Part shown: positions 17,229 through 26,354 of the stretch, piece after piece | How positions within the stretch are numbered: the stretch's first letter is position 1 | Layout: every line of letters begins with the position of its first letter | The notes under the pieces: model-generated | Told to the model about the DNA's origin: nothing | Database searches by the model: none | Seen by the model: only the letters and a program-made list of their open reading frames with translations | Translations under genes and position numbers: made by a program | NCBI RefSeq assembly: GCF_002902365.1 | Contig: NZ_PPQC01000003.1 | Span: 1-46,612 of the forward strand | Source: Staphylococcus cohnii subsp. cohnii | GTDB lineage: Bacteria > Bacillota > Bacilli > Staphylococcales > Staphylococcaceae | Direction of reading: 5' to 3' | Length of the DNA: 46,612 nucleotides

Positions 17229-18032
17229 CTAAATTTCTGAATAGCTTTTTCTACATAAATCATAGGTAACTAGCATTGGTTTCCCTGTTCTAGGGTCTGT
17301 ACTAATTTCTACATCTATATTGAATACTTTTTCTAAGTTTTCTTTAGTTAAAACATCTTCCGTATCTCCAGCAGCAACAATGTCTCCATGTTTCATTGTA
17401 ATTAGATGATCTGAAAAACGAACTGCTTGATTAATATCATGTAACACCATAATAATAGTGCAACCTTGTTCTTGGTTTAATTGAGTAATTAATTCTAAGA
17501 TTTCTAATTGGTGTGAAATATCTAAATATGTTGTAGGTTCATCTAAGAAAATAATATCTGTGCGTTGTGCTAATGCCATGGCAATCCACACTCTTTGACG
17601 TTGACCACCACTTAAATCATTGATAGAACGTAGTCGGAATTCATAAGTCCCTGTTACATTCATAGCCCAGTCAATTTCTTTTTTGTCTTCAGCAGAAAGT
17701 CTTCCGAATCCTTTTTGATGTGGAAAGCGACCATAAGAAACAAGCTCTCCAACCGTAAGTCCATCAGCGACCTCTGGCGATTGTGGTAAAATAGCAATTT
17801 TTTTTGCGACTTCTTTTGTTGATTGTGTATGCAGGTTCTCACCATCTAATTTGATTTCACCATCTTTAATTGGTAAAAGACGTGACAATGCTTTTAGTAA
17901 TGTAGACTTTCCACAACCATTTGGCCCTATAATAGATGTAATTTTACCAGTCGGAATATGAACATCCAAATTATCAACGATAACATTATCCCCATAACCT
18001 ATCGTAACTTGTTCTCCTTCTAATCGAGTCAT
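17229..18032 (-). CDS. fhuC: FhuC, ATPase of ferric hydroxamate uptake
   Basis: The 267-residue ABC ATPase has Walker A GPNGCGKST (36-44), the signature LSGGQRQR and Walker B IIFLDEPTT. In staphylococci FhuC also energises other siderophore systems such as Hts and Sir (established in S. aureus). I chose ATG 18032 (MTRLEGEQVT) because AGAAGGGAA lies just upstream and it matches my memory of the S. aureus start. An upstream in-frame ATG at 18065 has no ribosome site. A Fur box lies about 80 bases upstream. Confidence 0.92.
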   Translation of the reverse strand: MTRLEGEQVTIGYGDNVIVDNLDVHIPTGKITSIIGPNGCGKSTLLKALSRLLPIKDGEIKLDGENLHTQSTKEVAKKIAILPQSPEVADGLTVGELVSYGRFPHQKGFGRLSAEDKKEIDWAMNVTGTYEFRLRSINDLSGGQRQRVWIAMALAQRTDIIFLDEPTTYLDISHQLEILELITQLNQEQGCTIIMVLHDINQAVRFSDHLITMKHGDIVAAGDTEDVLTKENLEKVFNIDVEISTDPRTGKPMLVTYDLCRKSYSEI

Positions 18033-18107
18033 AATTTCCCTTCTTCCTAATACAAAATGTACCAAAAAACAATCTATATCTATATCACTTTAATCAAATT
18101 CGTTATT

Positions 18108-18128
18108 TAAATGATAATCATTATCACA
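18108..18128 (-). promoter_or_regulatory. Fur box of fhuCBG
   Basis: On the minus strand TGATAATGATTATCATTTAAA matches the inverted-repeat Fur consensus GATAATGATAATCATTATC at 14 or more positions. It lies about 80 bases before the fhuC start, predicting iron repression. Confidence 0.85.
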
Positions 18129-18285
18129 GATGATATTATATCATTTTTTAGATATGATGACTAATAAATGTTCTATGTTAATATGCAATATGTATGGTCT
18201 ATAAATATGTTTAGGCTTGCTATATTGCATTTTAAGCCGCATGATTAATTTCTTATTTATCGAATTATTTAGCTATATCTAAAAT

Positions 18286-18326
18286 AAAACCTTGATATAT
18301 GGAAATTATCCATATATCAAGGTTTT
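18286..18326. terminator. terminator of the YitT-like gene
   Basis: A perfect 17-bp stem from AAAACCTTGATATATGG to its complement has a 7-base loop. T-rich tails on both strands (TTTTATTTT) mean it can work in both directions. Confidence 0.85.
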
Positions 18327-18345
18327 ATTTTTTATTATCTCATTA

Positions 18346-19188
18346 TTAATGTTCATCAATTAAGAAGCCATTACCATAAACATCACGAACATCATGTATA
18401 ACTAAAAATGCCTCATTATCGATGCGTTTAATTAAACGTTTCGCCTTACTAACTTGTGTTTTAGTAATAACAACATACAATATGTCTTTTTCTTGTTTAG
18501 AGAAATAACCTCTTCCATTAAGTATAGTTAAACCACGACCAACCTGTTCATCAATCACTTTCGCTATTTCATCTGGTTTACTGGAAATAATCGTCATCGC
18601 TTTTTTCGTATTTAAACCTTCTATAACATAATCCATTACTTTTGTACCGATATACAGTGAAATCACTGTTACTAATGCACTCGGAACAGGAATTACTGTT
18701 AATGATATTGCCACAACAATTAAATCAAAGAACAACAACGCATATGGTGTACTAACATCTAAATATTTATTAGCTATTCTAGCTAATATCGTTGTTCCAG
18801 CAGTTGTCCCTCCTGCAAGAACGATAACACCAATACCTAAACCTACAGACATACCACCAAAAACTGCATTAACTAATATGTTACCTGTCTCAATTTTCCA
18901 ACTCACTGTTAATTCCAAAAATAGTGAGATCAATACTGTCGCCACTATCGTTAAATACATACTTCTCTTACTTAAAAACTTGTAACCTATAGCAATAAGT
19001 ACCGCATTGAATACAAAGTTTGTTACACCAGGAGAAATGTGAAAGGCATAATAGAGTACGATAGCTATACCGGTCACGCCTCCTTCGCCTAAATCAGCAG
19101 ATATGATAAAAGTATTAACGCCTGCTGAAAATATAAATGACCCAATTACAACGAATAACAAATCTCGTACTGTTTTATTCACCCACAT
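18346..19188 (-). CDS. YitT-family membrane protein (DUF161 + DUF2179)
   Basis: The 280-residue protein has five to six hydrophobic helices in the first two thirds, including the DUF161 pattern FNAVLIAIGYKFL and the glycine-rich LAGGTTAGTTILARI. A cytoplasmic C-terminal DUF2179 domain begins near 195 (KAMTIISSKPDEIAK… to HDVRDVYGNGFLIDE). Function is not established for the family. The ATG at 19188 lies only 2 bases after GAGGGGG; the in-frame GTG two codons later (19182) has better spacing and may be the true start. Confidence 0.78.
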   Translation of the reverse strand: MWVNKTVRDLLFVVIGSFIFSAGVNTFIISADLGEGGVTGIAIVLYYAFHISPGVTNFVFNAVLIAIGYKFLSKRSMYLTIVATVLISLFLELTVSWKIETGNILVNAVFGGMSVGLGIGVIVLAGGTTAGTTILARIANKYLDVSTPYALLFFDLIVVAISLTVIPVPSALVTVISLYIGTKVMDYVIEGLNTKKAMTIISSKPDEIAKVIDEQVGRGLTILNGRGYFSKQEKDILYVVITKTQVSKAKRLIKRIDNEAFLVIHDVRDVYGNGFLIDEH

Positions 19189-19349
19189 GACCCCCTCAAA
19201 TTAACTTCAATCAATTGAATAGTAGCAAACTATAGAACTTACCACAACAACATTCGTAAAAAATTCTGAACCACATACTTGCAAAAGCTTGATTTTATAA
19301 GGTTTGTTTTTAATATTATTTTAAAAGTTCAAAAATTCTGAATTTTCGG

Positions 19350-19378
19350 TTTACTTATACACTTTCCTTTGCTATAAT
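19350..19378 (+). promoter_or_regulatory. sigma-A promoter of the RsaD-like RNA
   Basis: TTTACT (19350-19355), a 17-base spacer and a perfect TATAAT (19373-19378). Transcription should start near 19385. No protein gene follows on this strand. Confidence 0.82.
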
Positions 19379-19384
19379 AAAATC

Positions 19385-19578
19385 TATCTTCTTATTGATT
19401 GCCAATAAGAAGCCATCTCCTTTGTGTTGTTTATAGTAACATACAAAACAATTTTTGCTCGAGTATATTTTTAGTACCTAGTCCTTACTATTAATATACA
19501 ATTAATTCATTTCCCGTAAAAGCCAAGTAATATTGAATGTGTCTCCTCACTTCAATTACTTGGCTTTATTTTTATTTT
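19385..19578 (+). ncRNA. rsaD: small regulatory RNA, probable RsaD
   Basis: About 190 bases lie between the strong promoter and a terminator. The 5' end folds into a perfect 10-bp hairpin CTTCTTATTG/CAATAAGAAG (19388-19412), then the C-rich single strand CCATCTCC. Near the 3' end UUCCCGU (19511-19517) matches the UCCC-type seed of staphylococcal Rsa RNAs. The terminator stem AAAGCCAAGTAAT/ATTACTTGGCTTT is followed by ATTTTTATTTT. I recall RsaD in S. aureus at this same position, next to the nucleoside transporter gene; the name rests on synteny and structure, not on an alignment. Confidence 0.68.
19518..19578 (+). terminator. terminator of the RsaD-like RNA
   Basis: A 13-bp stem extended by imperfect pairing (TTGAA/TTCAA, GTG/CAC) is followed by ATTTTTATTTT on the plus strand. 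Confidence 0.85.
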
Positions 19579-19617
19579 CAAAACATCGTGATACTAACTC
19601 ACGACTACTAGTGCAAA

Positions 19618-19676
19618 AAAAGGAGCGCTATTGATATCAATCATTAATTGATCTCACACGCTCCTTTACATAGTTT
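19618..19676 (-). terminator. terminator of nupC
   Basis: On the minus strand AAAGGAGCG and an inner ATCAATTAA/TTGATAT-type stem pair back to CGCTCCTTT, followed by TTTTTGC. Confidence 0.75.
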
Positions 19677-19782
19677 ATTAATATGAATAAATACCTTATT
19701 ACAACGTTTCACTCGATTGACATACCCTTGTGGTTGTTTCAGCATCTATCATTTTATAATGATTCACTCAATAAAGAGTGCT

Positions 19783-21015
19783 TTACCAAGCAAACAAACC
19801 AACAAATCCAGCAGTCATTAGCGATACTAAAATACCCGCTAGTAACATCATTGGCACATATTGTGAAACAAAGTCAGATGTTTTCTTATCTACAATTCCT
19901 TTTAATGTTCCAATAATCATTCCTATTGTTGAGAAGTTAGCAAATGATACTAAAAATGTTGCAATAACGGCACGTCTATGTGGTGAGTATGAATCAATGA
20001 CATCTTTAATTTGGCCCATTACCACAAATTCATTCGTTACAATTTTCTTAGCCATTTGTTGTGCAACTATCCACGCCTCATCAAATGGTAATCCTAGCAA
20101 TAAAGCAAATGGATACATAAATGTACCAAGTATTTGATCTAGACCAAAACTTCCTTTAATACCAGCCCAACTGCCAACGATACCTGTGATTAAATTAATA
20201 AAACGATCAATTAAATCAGAAAGTGCAACAAAACTGATTACAAAAGCAATGATGATTAAAATCAATTTACCCGCATTTAATACTGAATCACCTAAAAATG
20301 AGAAAAACGGTTGTTTATCAATTTCTTCATTGCGAATACTATAAATAATATCTTCTTTTTCTTCTACAGAAACAGGATTTAAAATAGAAGAAACAATAAT
20401 TGCATTAATGATATTTAATGGAATAGCTGTTAACACTAAATCACCAGGTATCATTGATACATATGCGCCAACAATCGCACCAGAAATCGAACTCATCGAC
20501 ATCATCGCTACCGTTAACACACGTGTTTCTTTCATGCGTTTCAATTGTTCATTTGAAACTGCTAATGCTTCTGTATTTCCTAAAAACATCATTTCAATAC
20601 CAAAGAAAGACTCGAATTTTGGCTGGCGTGTAATTTTAGCTAAAACCCAACCAATACCACCTATAACTTTAGGTAATACATTAAAGTACATCAAGATATC
20701 AAATAGTGGCACTACTAATAGTATTGGAAATAGTGCACTCACAGCCATATCCATCATTTCAGTATTTGTCCAACTGGCAAATGCAAACCCTGTACCTACA
20801 TGGGCTGAATCAATGACCCATGAAATACCATTCGCTAATAATTGAACGCCTGCTTTCCCCCAAGGGAAATACATAAAGAACCACGCTAAGAACAAGTTAA
20901 TCACGACTAAAATACCAATTGATTTCCACTGGATATCTGATTTCTTTCTAGAAAAAAGCACAGCAATACCTAAAAACACAATTAACCCAATAATATTAAT
21001 TAGTAAAAACATCAT
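19783..21015 (-). CDS. nupC: NupC-type concentrative nucleoside transporter (CNT family)
   Basis: The product is about 410 residues with about ten membrane helices. It carries the CNT hallmarks FLGNTEALAVSNEQLKRM (the usual GqtEapl region) and a NEFVVMGQIKD segment in the second half. It imports nucleosides with a cation. I placed the start at the double ATG (21015) before FLLINIIGLIV, which has GGTGGG upstream. The open frame further upstream (to 21069) has no ribosome site and would add non-family residues. A structured leader lies 75 bases upstream. Next to abcA, as I recall for S. aureus. Confidence 0.85.
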   Translation of the reverse strand: MMFLLINIIGLIVFLGIAVLFSRKKSDIQWKSIGILVVINLFLAWFFMYFPWGKAGVQLLANGISWVIDSAHVGTGFAFASWTNTEMMDMAVSALFPILLVVPLFDILMYFNVLPKVIGGIGWVLAKITRQPKFESFFGIEMMFLGNTEALAVSNEQLKRMKETRVLTVAMMSMSSISGAIVGAYVSMIPGDLVLTAIPLNIINAIIVSSILNPVSVEEKEDIIYSIRNEEIDKQPFFSFLGDSVLNAGKLILIIIAFVISFVALSDLIDRFINLITGIVGSWAGIKGSFGLDQILGTFMYPFALLLGLPFDEAWIVAQQMAKKIVTNEFVVMGQIKDVIDSYSPHRRAVIATFLVSFANFSTIGMIIGTLKGIVDKKTSDFVSQYVPMMLLAGILVSLMTAGFVGLFAW

Positions 21016-21089
21016 ACACCCACCATTTCCTATTAAATAAATAATTAATTGAATATTTAAAAGCAACACTCGATTATGTATAAGAATTA

Positions 21090-21168
21090 TTAAGATGAGT
21101 ACATTGTCTCTCGCTCATTAAATAAGTTGTAAAGATTAATTACATAGCGGCAAATATACTCATCTTAA
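21090..21168 (-). promoter_or_regulatory. structured 5' leader of nupC, riboswitch-like
   Basis: A perfect 12-bp closing stem TTAAGATGAGTA/TACTCATCTTAA encloses 55 bases. Inside, on the minus strand, CGCT pairs with AGCG and TGTAA with TTACA (loop TTAATCT), giving a nested multi-helix RNA. It lies between the abcA terminator and the nupC start, 75 bases before the ATG. It does not match the purine, PreQ1 or T-box consensus that I know. Confidence 0.4.
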
Positions 21169-21202
21169 ATTTTGTTACCCATTTATTTAATTTCATTCTT
21201 GA

Positions 21203-21229
21203 TAAAAATCTATCATTCCCCAAATGATT
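21203..21229 (-). terminator. terminator of abcA
   Basis: On the minus strand ATCATT/AATGAT closes a 5-base loop, TGGGG, and is followed by AGATTTTTATC. Short stem, moderate strength. Confidence 0.55.
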
Positions 21230-21350
21230 GTTACTTATGAATTCACAATAATTATACCATGTATGTACATTATATAAAATAAAAATTTTATGGTTCGTTT
21301 ATGGTCAAAAAATATATTTATCCAACATCAAATTATACGTGTTTTTTATA

Positions 21351-23069
21351 TTACTTTGTTAGATTTTGTGTATGAACAAATTGTTGATATTTTTCATGAC
21401 TAGCAATCAACTCCTGATGAGTACCTACACCTGTAACACTACCGTTATCAATAAAAATAATTTGTTCTGCTTTTTTAATGGTAGACAGTCTATGGGCAAT
21501 CACGATAGTTGTTCTGTTTTCCATCAATTCTTCTAAAGCATCTTGAATCTTCCGCTCACTTTCGCTATCTAAGTTAGCAGTAGCCTCATCCAATAATAAG
21601 ATGTCTGGATTTTTAACAAAACTTCTCGCAATATCTATACGTTGACGTTGGCCCCCTGACAATTTTAAGCCTCGCTCACCAACGATTGTGTCATAACCGT
21701 CTTCAAACGCAGTAATAAATTCATGACAATTTGCTAATTTTGCATAGTAAATTAATGCTTCATTTGAAACTTCACGATTAATTCCATATAAAATGTTGTC
21801 TCTGATTGTGCCATTCATCATGGAATTAGATTGCATAACATAACCAATTTTTTCACGCCAATCACCTAGGTCTATATCATAAATCGATTGGCTACCATAA
21901 GTGATATCACCTTGTTCTATGTCATACATTCTCTCTATAATATTAAAAATTGTACTCTTACCTGAACCTGAAGGTCCCACAAAAGCAGTAATGCTACCAG
22001 AAGGTATATCAAAACTCACATTTGTAAGAATTGGTTTATTACCGTATTTAAAATGTACATTTTCAAAGGATAAGTTACCATCGATGATTGGTTTAGCTTC
22101 TTCTAATTCAAAAACTTCAGTAGGTTCTTCCATTATTTCATATATACGACTACTTGCCCCGACAGCCTTTTTATAATCTGTAACCAAAGTTGATAAATTG
22201 ATGATAGGTTGTGTGAGTTGTATAACATAAAAAATCATTGCAATTAAGGTTCCAGCTGTAATTGCTCCAGTAGAAATTCGAATTGCACCAAACCCTAAGA
22301 TAACTGCAATTGTTAATAACATAATCACGCCTGATATAGGTTGTATGATAGCTGTAATTTTAGCTTGTTTTAGTCCTAAAAAGTATATTTCTTGTAGATT
22401 TTTATGCGCATTGTTTAACTCTGTTTTTTCTGTACGTGAAACTTTTACTAGACGTATTTCTGTTAATACACGGCCTAATAAACCACTGAAATTCGCAATC
22501 TCTGTCTGTGTTTTTTTAGAAATATTTTGCATGATTTTACCTAATGGAATCATTATTAATACAAATATAGGTATCGTGATAAAAGTTAGCAAGGTCATTT
22601 GCCAATCCATCACAAATAGCATTATTAAAGAACCAATAATAGTCAACACAGAAGGTAATAAGTTTGGCAATTTTTGTGAAATAAATTCATTGATTACTTT
22701 TGTATCATCTGTTAAACGACTCATTAATTGTCCACTTTCGTTTTTATCAAAAAAAGGCATTTTTAAGTGAATAATGTGTTTCCATAAAACAGATCGAATC
22801 GCGTATATGATTTTCTCACCAATTTTACTCAATAAATACAGTCCTATACCACTAAGTAAAGCATTGATAATAAATATAGAAATAAATGCAGTGATAAACA
22901 GCCAATTAATATTTTCAAAAGAAAATTTATCTACAAGTTTACCTGTAAAAAACGGAACTACTAGTCCTGTAATACTACCTAATGAAGAAATTAAAACAGC
23001 TATGATAATCAGACCAACAGGCCATGATAACTTTTTAAATAAGTAGAATAATGGATTTTCTTGATTCAT
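21351..23069 (-). CDS. abcA: AbcA, multidrug/peptide ABC exporter (TMD-NBD half transporter)
   Basis: The 572-residue half-transporter has six membrane helices in residues 15-300, then an ATPase domain with Walker A GPSGSGKST, signature LSGGQRQRID, Walker B ILLLDEATAN and the H-loop IVIAHRLST. It works as a homodimer. S. aureus AbcA exports phenol-soluble modulins and confers tolerance to some wall antibiotics; it is divergent from pbp4 and controlled by regulators such as MgrA and NorG (known for S. aureus). Start ATG with AGAGGT upstream. Confidence 0.92.
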   Translation of the reverse strand: MNQENPLFYLFKKLSWPVGLIIIAVLISSLGSITGLVVPFFTGKLVDKFSFENINWLFITAFISIFIINALLSGIGLYLLSKIGEKIIYAIRSVLWKHIIHLKMPFFDKNESGQLMSRLTDDTKVINEFISQKLPNLLPSVLTIIGSLIMLFVMDWQMTLLTFITIPIFVLIMIPLGKIMQNISKKTQTEIANFSGLLGRVLTEIRLVKVSRTEKTELNNAHKNLQEIYFLGLKQAKITAIIQPISGVIMLLTIAVILGFGAIRISTGAITAGTLIAMIFYVIQLTQPIINLSTLVTDYKKAVGASSRIYEIMEEPTEVFELEEAKPIIDGNLSFENVHFKYGNKPILTNVSFDIPSGSITAFVGPSGSGKSTIFNIIERMYDIEQGDITYGSQSIYDIDLGDWREKIGYVMQSNSMMNGTIRDNILYGINREVSNEALIYYAKLANCHEFITAFEDGYDTIVGERGLKLSGGQRQRIDIARSFVKNPDILLLDEATANLDSESERKIQDALEELMENRTTIVIAHRLSTIKKAEQIIFIDNGSVTGVGTHQELIASHEKYQQFVHTQNLTK

Positions 23070-23310
23070 GTCTAATTTACCTCTTCTAAAAATATTTTAA
23101 ATTACCTCTTACTTATATTAATTATGAGCAGATGAATTTCGAAGTAATAAGTTAAATTAATTTCAACTTATTTTATCATGTTTTACACAATAATTTTCAA
23201 TTATTTTGTTATTAAAAATATTCTTCTGTGTAATATTTTATAAACTACATACAATATGCTAAAATACTTCTATTGCAATTAAACAGAATATGTTAAGAGG
23301 GAATGTAATT

Positions 23311-24603
23311 ATGAGAAAGTTAATTCTGGCAATTGTAACTGTACTCTTCGTCGGTTCAATTGTAACACCTTTTGCCAAAGCTGAAACAGTAACACCTACA
23401 CAGGCGGCAAATCAATATGGTTATAATGTTACTGATAATTATCAACCTGAAGGTGCAGTAAATATCGTCCAAACTGGTCAAATTCTTTATCAATATAATG
23501 CTGATAAAGAGTGGTATCCTGCTTCGATGAGTAAATTAATGACCATGTATTTAACACTCGAAGCAGTTAATAACGGGGATTTATCTTTGGATGATAAAGT
23601 TAAAATCACAGACAAACACTATAGAATGTCTACTTTACCTGAATTAAGTAATACCAAGCTTTATCCTGGAGAAACATACACGATCAAAGAGTTACTCCAA
23701 ATCACTGTTTCAAATTCAAGCAATGCCGCAGCACTTATACTTGGACAAGAAGTATCCGGAAACCTGTCAGATTTTACAGATGCAATGAACAAAAAAGCAA
23801 AATCAATAGGTATGAAAGATACACATTTTGTTAATCCAACTGGCGCAGAAAACAAACAACTAAAAGACTTTGCACCTAAAAAATATAAAAATGAAGAAAA
23901 TAATACATCAACAGCCAAAGATTTTACCATTTTGGCTCAGCGTACCATTCAAGATACACCGAAAATTATTTATTTCACTAAACAATTAGCTCCAACCCAA
24001 CACGATGTTACATATTACACATTCAATCATTCTTTAGAAGGTGCGGATATGAGCTTAGAAGGTACTGATGGTTTAAAAACTGGTTCCAGTGACATTGCAG
24101 ATTACAATCACACTATCACTACAAAAAGAGGTAACTTTAGAATTAATCAAACAATTATGGGTGCCGGCAACTATGACAACTTAGGCGGCGAAAAACAACG
24201 TAATATGATGGGAAATGCTTTAATGAACATGTCTTTTGATCAATATAAATACAAAAAAATTATTTCTAAAGGCAATCACGAAATTAATGGCAAAACATAT
24301 TATGTAGAAAAAGACTTATACGATGTGCTTCCAAATGATTTTGATAAAAATGATTACAAATATGTAATCGAGGATGGTAAATTGCATATTGAGTATGACC
24401 GTAAATTCATTTCTGAAAAATACGGTCCTCCAACAGTTAATGTAAGTAAACCAATACTACATCAAACTACTACAGTTGTGAAAACGACGTGGGATGAACA
24501 TCCAATTCTCACTTTATTAGGAACTATTTTAATCATAGCTGCAATCGCAATTATTATTTATCTTATTATCGAAACTTTCAAAAATAGAAAAAACCATAAA
24601 TAA
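23311..24603 (+). CDS. pbp4: PBP4, low-molecular-mass penicillin-binding protein
   Basis: The 430-residue secreted, membrane-tethered enzyme has a signal peptide ending near AKA-ET (about 22-25). Active-site motifs are S72-M-S-K75, S136-S-N138 and KTG in GLKTGSS near 256. A C-terminal β-rich domain is followed by a transmembrane anchor (about 400-422) and a basic tail, KNRKNHK. In S. aureus PBP4 is a DD-transpeptidase/carboxypeptidase giving high cross-linking and, when overexpressed, β-lactam resistance. ATG 23311 has AAGAGGG 9 bases upstream; an earlier in-frame ATG at 23290 lacks a site. Confidence 0.93.
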   Translation: MRKLILAIVTVLFVGSIVTPFAKAETVTPTQAANQYGYNVTDNYQPEGAVNIVQTGQILYQYNADKEWYPASMSKLMTMYLTLEAVNNGDLSLDDKVKITDKHYRMSTLPELSNTKLYPGETYTIKELLQITVSNSSNAAALILGQEVSGNLSDFTDAMNKKAKSIGMKDTHFVNPTGAENKQLKDFAPKKYKNEENNTSTAKDFTILAQRTIQDTPKIIYFTKQLAPTQHDVTYYTFNHSLEGADMSLEGTDGLKTGSSDIADYNHTITTKRGNFRINQTIMGAGNYDNLGGEKQRNMMGNALMNMSFDQYKYKKIISKGNHEINGKTYYVEKDLYDVLPNDFDKNDYKYVIEDGKLHIEYDRKFISEKYGPPTVNVSKPILHQTTTVVKTTWDEHPILTLLGTILIIAAIAIIIYLIIETFKNRKNHK

Positions 24604-24628
24604 AGTACCCGAATATCAGTAGCAAAAT

Positions 24629-24676
24629 TCAGCCCCGAAAAGATGCTTTAACTTAGCAATCTTCTCGGGGCTTTTC
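24629..24676 (+). terminator. terminator of pbp4
   Basis: AGCCCCGA, AAGAT and GCT pair with AGC, ATCTT and TCGGGGCT, followed by TTTTCC. Confidence 0.85.
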
Positions 24677-24705
24677 CTCTATTGATCATTCGATGACTAA
24701 ATAAA

Positions 24706-24740
24706 TTGAGGCTGGGACATTATGAAGTCCCAGCCTCGCT
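24706..24740. repeat. GAGGCTGGGACA palindrome (staphylococcal gene-end repeat)
   Basis: TGAGGCTGGGAC and GTCCCAGCCTCG form a 10-11 bp stem between the convergent pbp4 and tagD. The core is shared with 12225-12258 and occurs widely in staphylococcal genomes. It may serve as the tagD terminator on the minus strand. Confidence 0.7.
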
Positions 24741-24805
24741 TGATATATTTACTAAACATATGATTTATTAAAATTACAATTCATTATCGACAAATCATTG
24801 CCAAT

Positions 24806-25204
24806 TTATTTTTCTGCATCACCATAAAGTTCTTTTTTGATTTTAGTAGTGGAAATGCCTTCTGTACGGTTAAGGTAAATCACTTCACATTTATCTTTCA
24901 AGAAGTCAAATTCACCTTCCCAGTCATGCCCCATTACAAAAGTATCAATTTCATAACGATCAACATCTATTTCTTTTTGTCCCCATCCACTTTCAGGGAT
25001 TACAAGATCAACATAACGAATAGACTCTAACATCATTTTTCGTTGTTCATAATTGTAATAAGACTTTTTATTTTTAATGCGATTAAATTCATCTGTAGAT
25101 AATGCAACTACTAAATAATCGCCCATTTCTCTAGCTCTTCTTAATAATTCAATGTGACCATAATGTAATAAATCATACGTTCCATAAGTAATAACACGTT
25201 TCAT
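24806..25204 (-). CDS. tagD: TagD, glycerol-3-phosphate cytidylyltransferase
   Basis: The 132-residue cytosolic enzyme makes CDP-glycerol, the donor for wall teichoic acid. It shows the cytidylyltransferase motif HYGH (14-17) in TYDLLHYGHIELLRRA and the C-terminal ISTTKIKK signature. Full family length. ATG with AAGGAG upstream. It follows tagX by about 90 bases in the leftward tagB-tagX-tagD group. Confidence 0.93.
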   Translation of the reverse strand: MKRVITYGTYDLLHYGHIELLRRAREMGDYLVVALSTDEFNRIKNKKSYYNYEQRKMMLESIRYVDLVIPESGWGQKEIDVDRYEIDTFVMGHDWEGEFDFLKDKCEVIYLNRTEGISTTKIKKELYGDAEK

Positions 25205-25295
25205 ACGCTCATACTCCTTAACAAAATTTAATTAAAATTTACATTTTTTAAAAGTATAGCACACTGATTTGAAGTTTACGAACTATACCCAAAAT

Positions 25296-26354
25296 TCATT
25301 TTTTTAGTATTTGTTTTAATTTCAACTTACCCCTGAATTTTACACGTTTCGGTAACACTTCAATTTGAAAACGGTAATAGTTCGGTCTACCAATGCCAAC
25401 ATTAAGTAATGCTTCCTGCCATTTTTTATATAATGATTTATTCCAGTTCTTACCACATTGTTCAATGACCTTAATTATTCTAAACATTGCCTCTCCTGAA
25501 TAATCTGCTTCCTGCATATTATACATATATGACGTTACAACATCTAAAAATGAATCTGTTAGTTTTTTATTATTTGTGAGATATGCTTGCAGCAAATAAC
25601 TGACAATGAGCTCATCCATACGATAACTGTAATAAATCCTTTCTTCTCTTAACAACAATGTATCCATCACTCTATGTCTTACTTTAATCGCATCACTCAT
25701 ATAATTTACAAATCGATCTGCTCTTTGAGCTGTGACCGACCCTTTTTCTTCATGATATCCATACACAATGAATGGTAATAATTGTACATCCCGCGCTTTC
25801 TTATACGCTTTTATCACAAATGTATGTTCTTCACAAAACACTACATCTTCATCAAAACGTAAATCTTTGAAAATGGCACTGAACAACTTACCTCCAGGTC
25901 CGATAGACTGCATCATTTCAGGACATTGTGCTAAATTCACTTTATCAAATTTTTGTATTGGCTGATGCGTATAAAAACTTTGCCACGTACCATTATTTAA
26001 CCTACCAATTTGTCCTAATACAATATCTACATGTTCATCCTGGTGAAAATAATCGACCATAGCATCTATACTATTGGGCAAAAACACATCGTCTGCATCT
26101 AAAAACATAAAAGCATCACCTGTGACGTAGGCCAATGCATTATTTCTACTCATCGCTGCACCTTGATTTTCTTGATTAATAATTCGAATGTTTTTGTATG
26201 CTTTTTGTAATCTTTCTAAAACTTGTTTACTCTCATCTGTTGAACCATCATTGACACAAATAATTTCATAATCTTGCTTTGTATCTACTGAACTTATTGC
26301 TCTTTGAATTGTATTTGCTGCATTATAGACGGGTATGATAATTGATATTTTCAT
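25296..26354 (-). CDS. tagX: TagX, family-2 glycosyltransferase of the teichoic acid locus
   Basis: The 352-residue protein has an N-terminal GT-A domain: ISIIIPVYNAANTIQRAI, the nucleotide-binding VNDGSTDES near 34-42, and the metal-binding DADDVF near 90. An extra helical C-terminal part ends in basic residues (RVKFRGKLKLKQILKK), typical of peripheral membrane association. Its exact reaction in wall teichoic acid synthesis is not settled. Its start overlaps the tagB stop by 4 bases (ATGA), giving coupled translation. Confidence 0.85.
   Translation of the reverse strand: MKISIIIPVYNAANTIQRAISSVDTKQDYEIICVNDGSTDESKQVLERLQKAYKNIRIINQENQGAAMSRNNALAYVTGDAFMFLDADDVFLPNSIDAMVDYFHQDEHVDIVLGQIGRLNNGTWQSFYTHQPIQKFDKVNLAQCPEMMQSIGPGGKLFSAIFKDLRFDEDVVFCEEHTFVIKAYKKARDVQLLPFIVYGYHEEKGSVTAQRADRFVNYMSDAIKVRHRVMDTLLLREERIYYSYRMDELIVSYLLQAYLTNNKKLTDSFLDVVTSYMYNMQEADYSGEAMFRIIKVIEQCGKNWNKSLYKKWQEALLNVGIGRPNYYRFQIEVLPKRVKFRGKLKLKQILKK

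Larger units (their letters stand above)
18033..18345. other. fhu regulatory region and YitT gene end
   Basis: The 313-base gap holds the Fur box at 18108-18128 and the terminator at 18286-18326. The stretch between them (18130-18280) is AT-rich with no recognised feature. Confidence 0.5.
19189..19782. other. intergenic region holding the RsaD-like RNA gene
   Basis: The gap between the YitT-like gene and nupC contains a complete small-RNA transcription unit at 19350-19578 and the nupC terminator at 19618-19676. From 19190 to 19345 (YitT promoter side) nothing specific was recognised. Confidence 0.55.
21016..21350. other. abcA-nupC intergenic region
   Basis: About 335 bases holding the structured leader at 21090-21168 and the abcA terminator at 21203-21229. 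The remaining stretch 21230-21350 is AT-rich without recognised signals. Confidence 0.5.

Noticed and set aside
21090..21168. Purine riboswitch before nupC
   Set aside because: The conserved junction and loop sequences of the purine class are absent, although the outline is similar.
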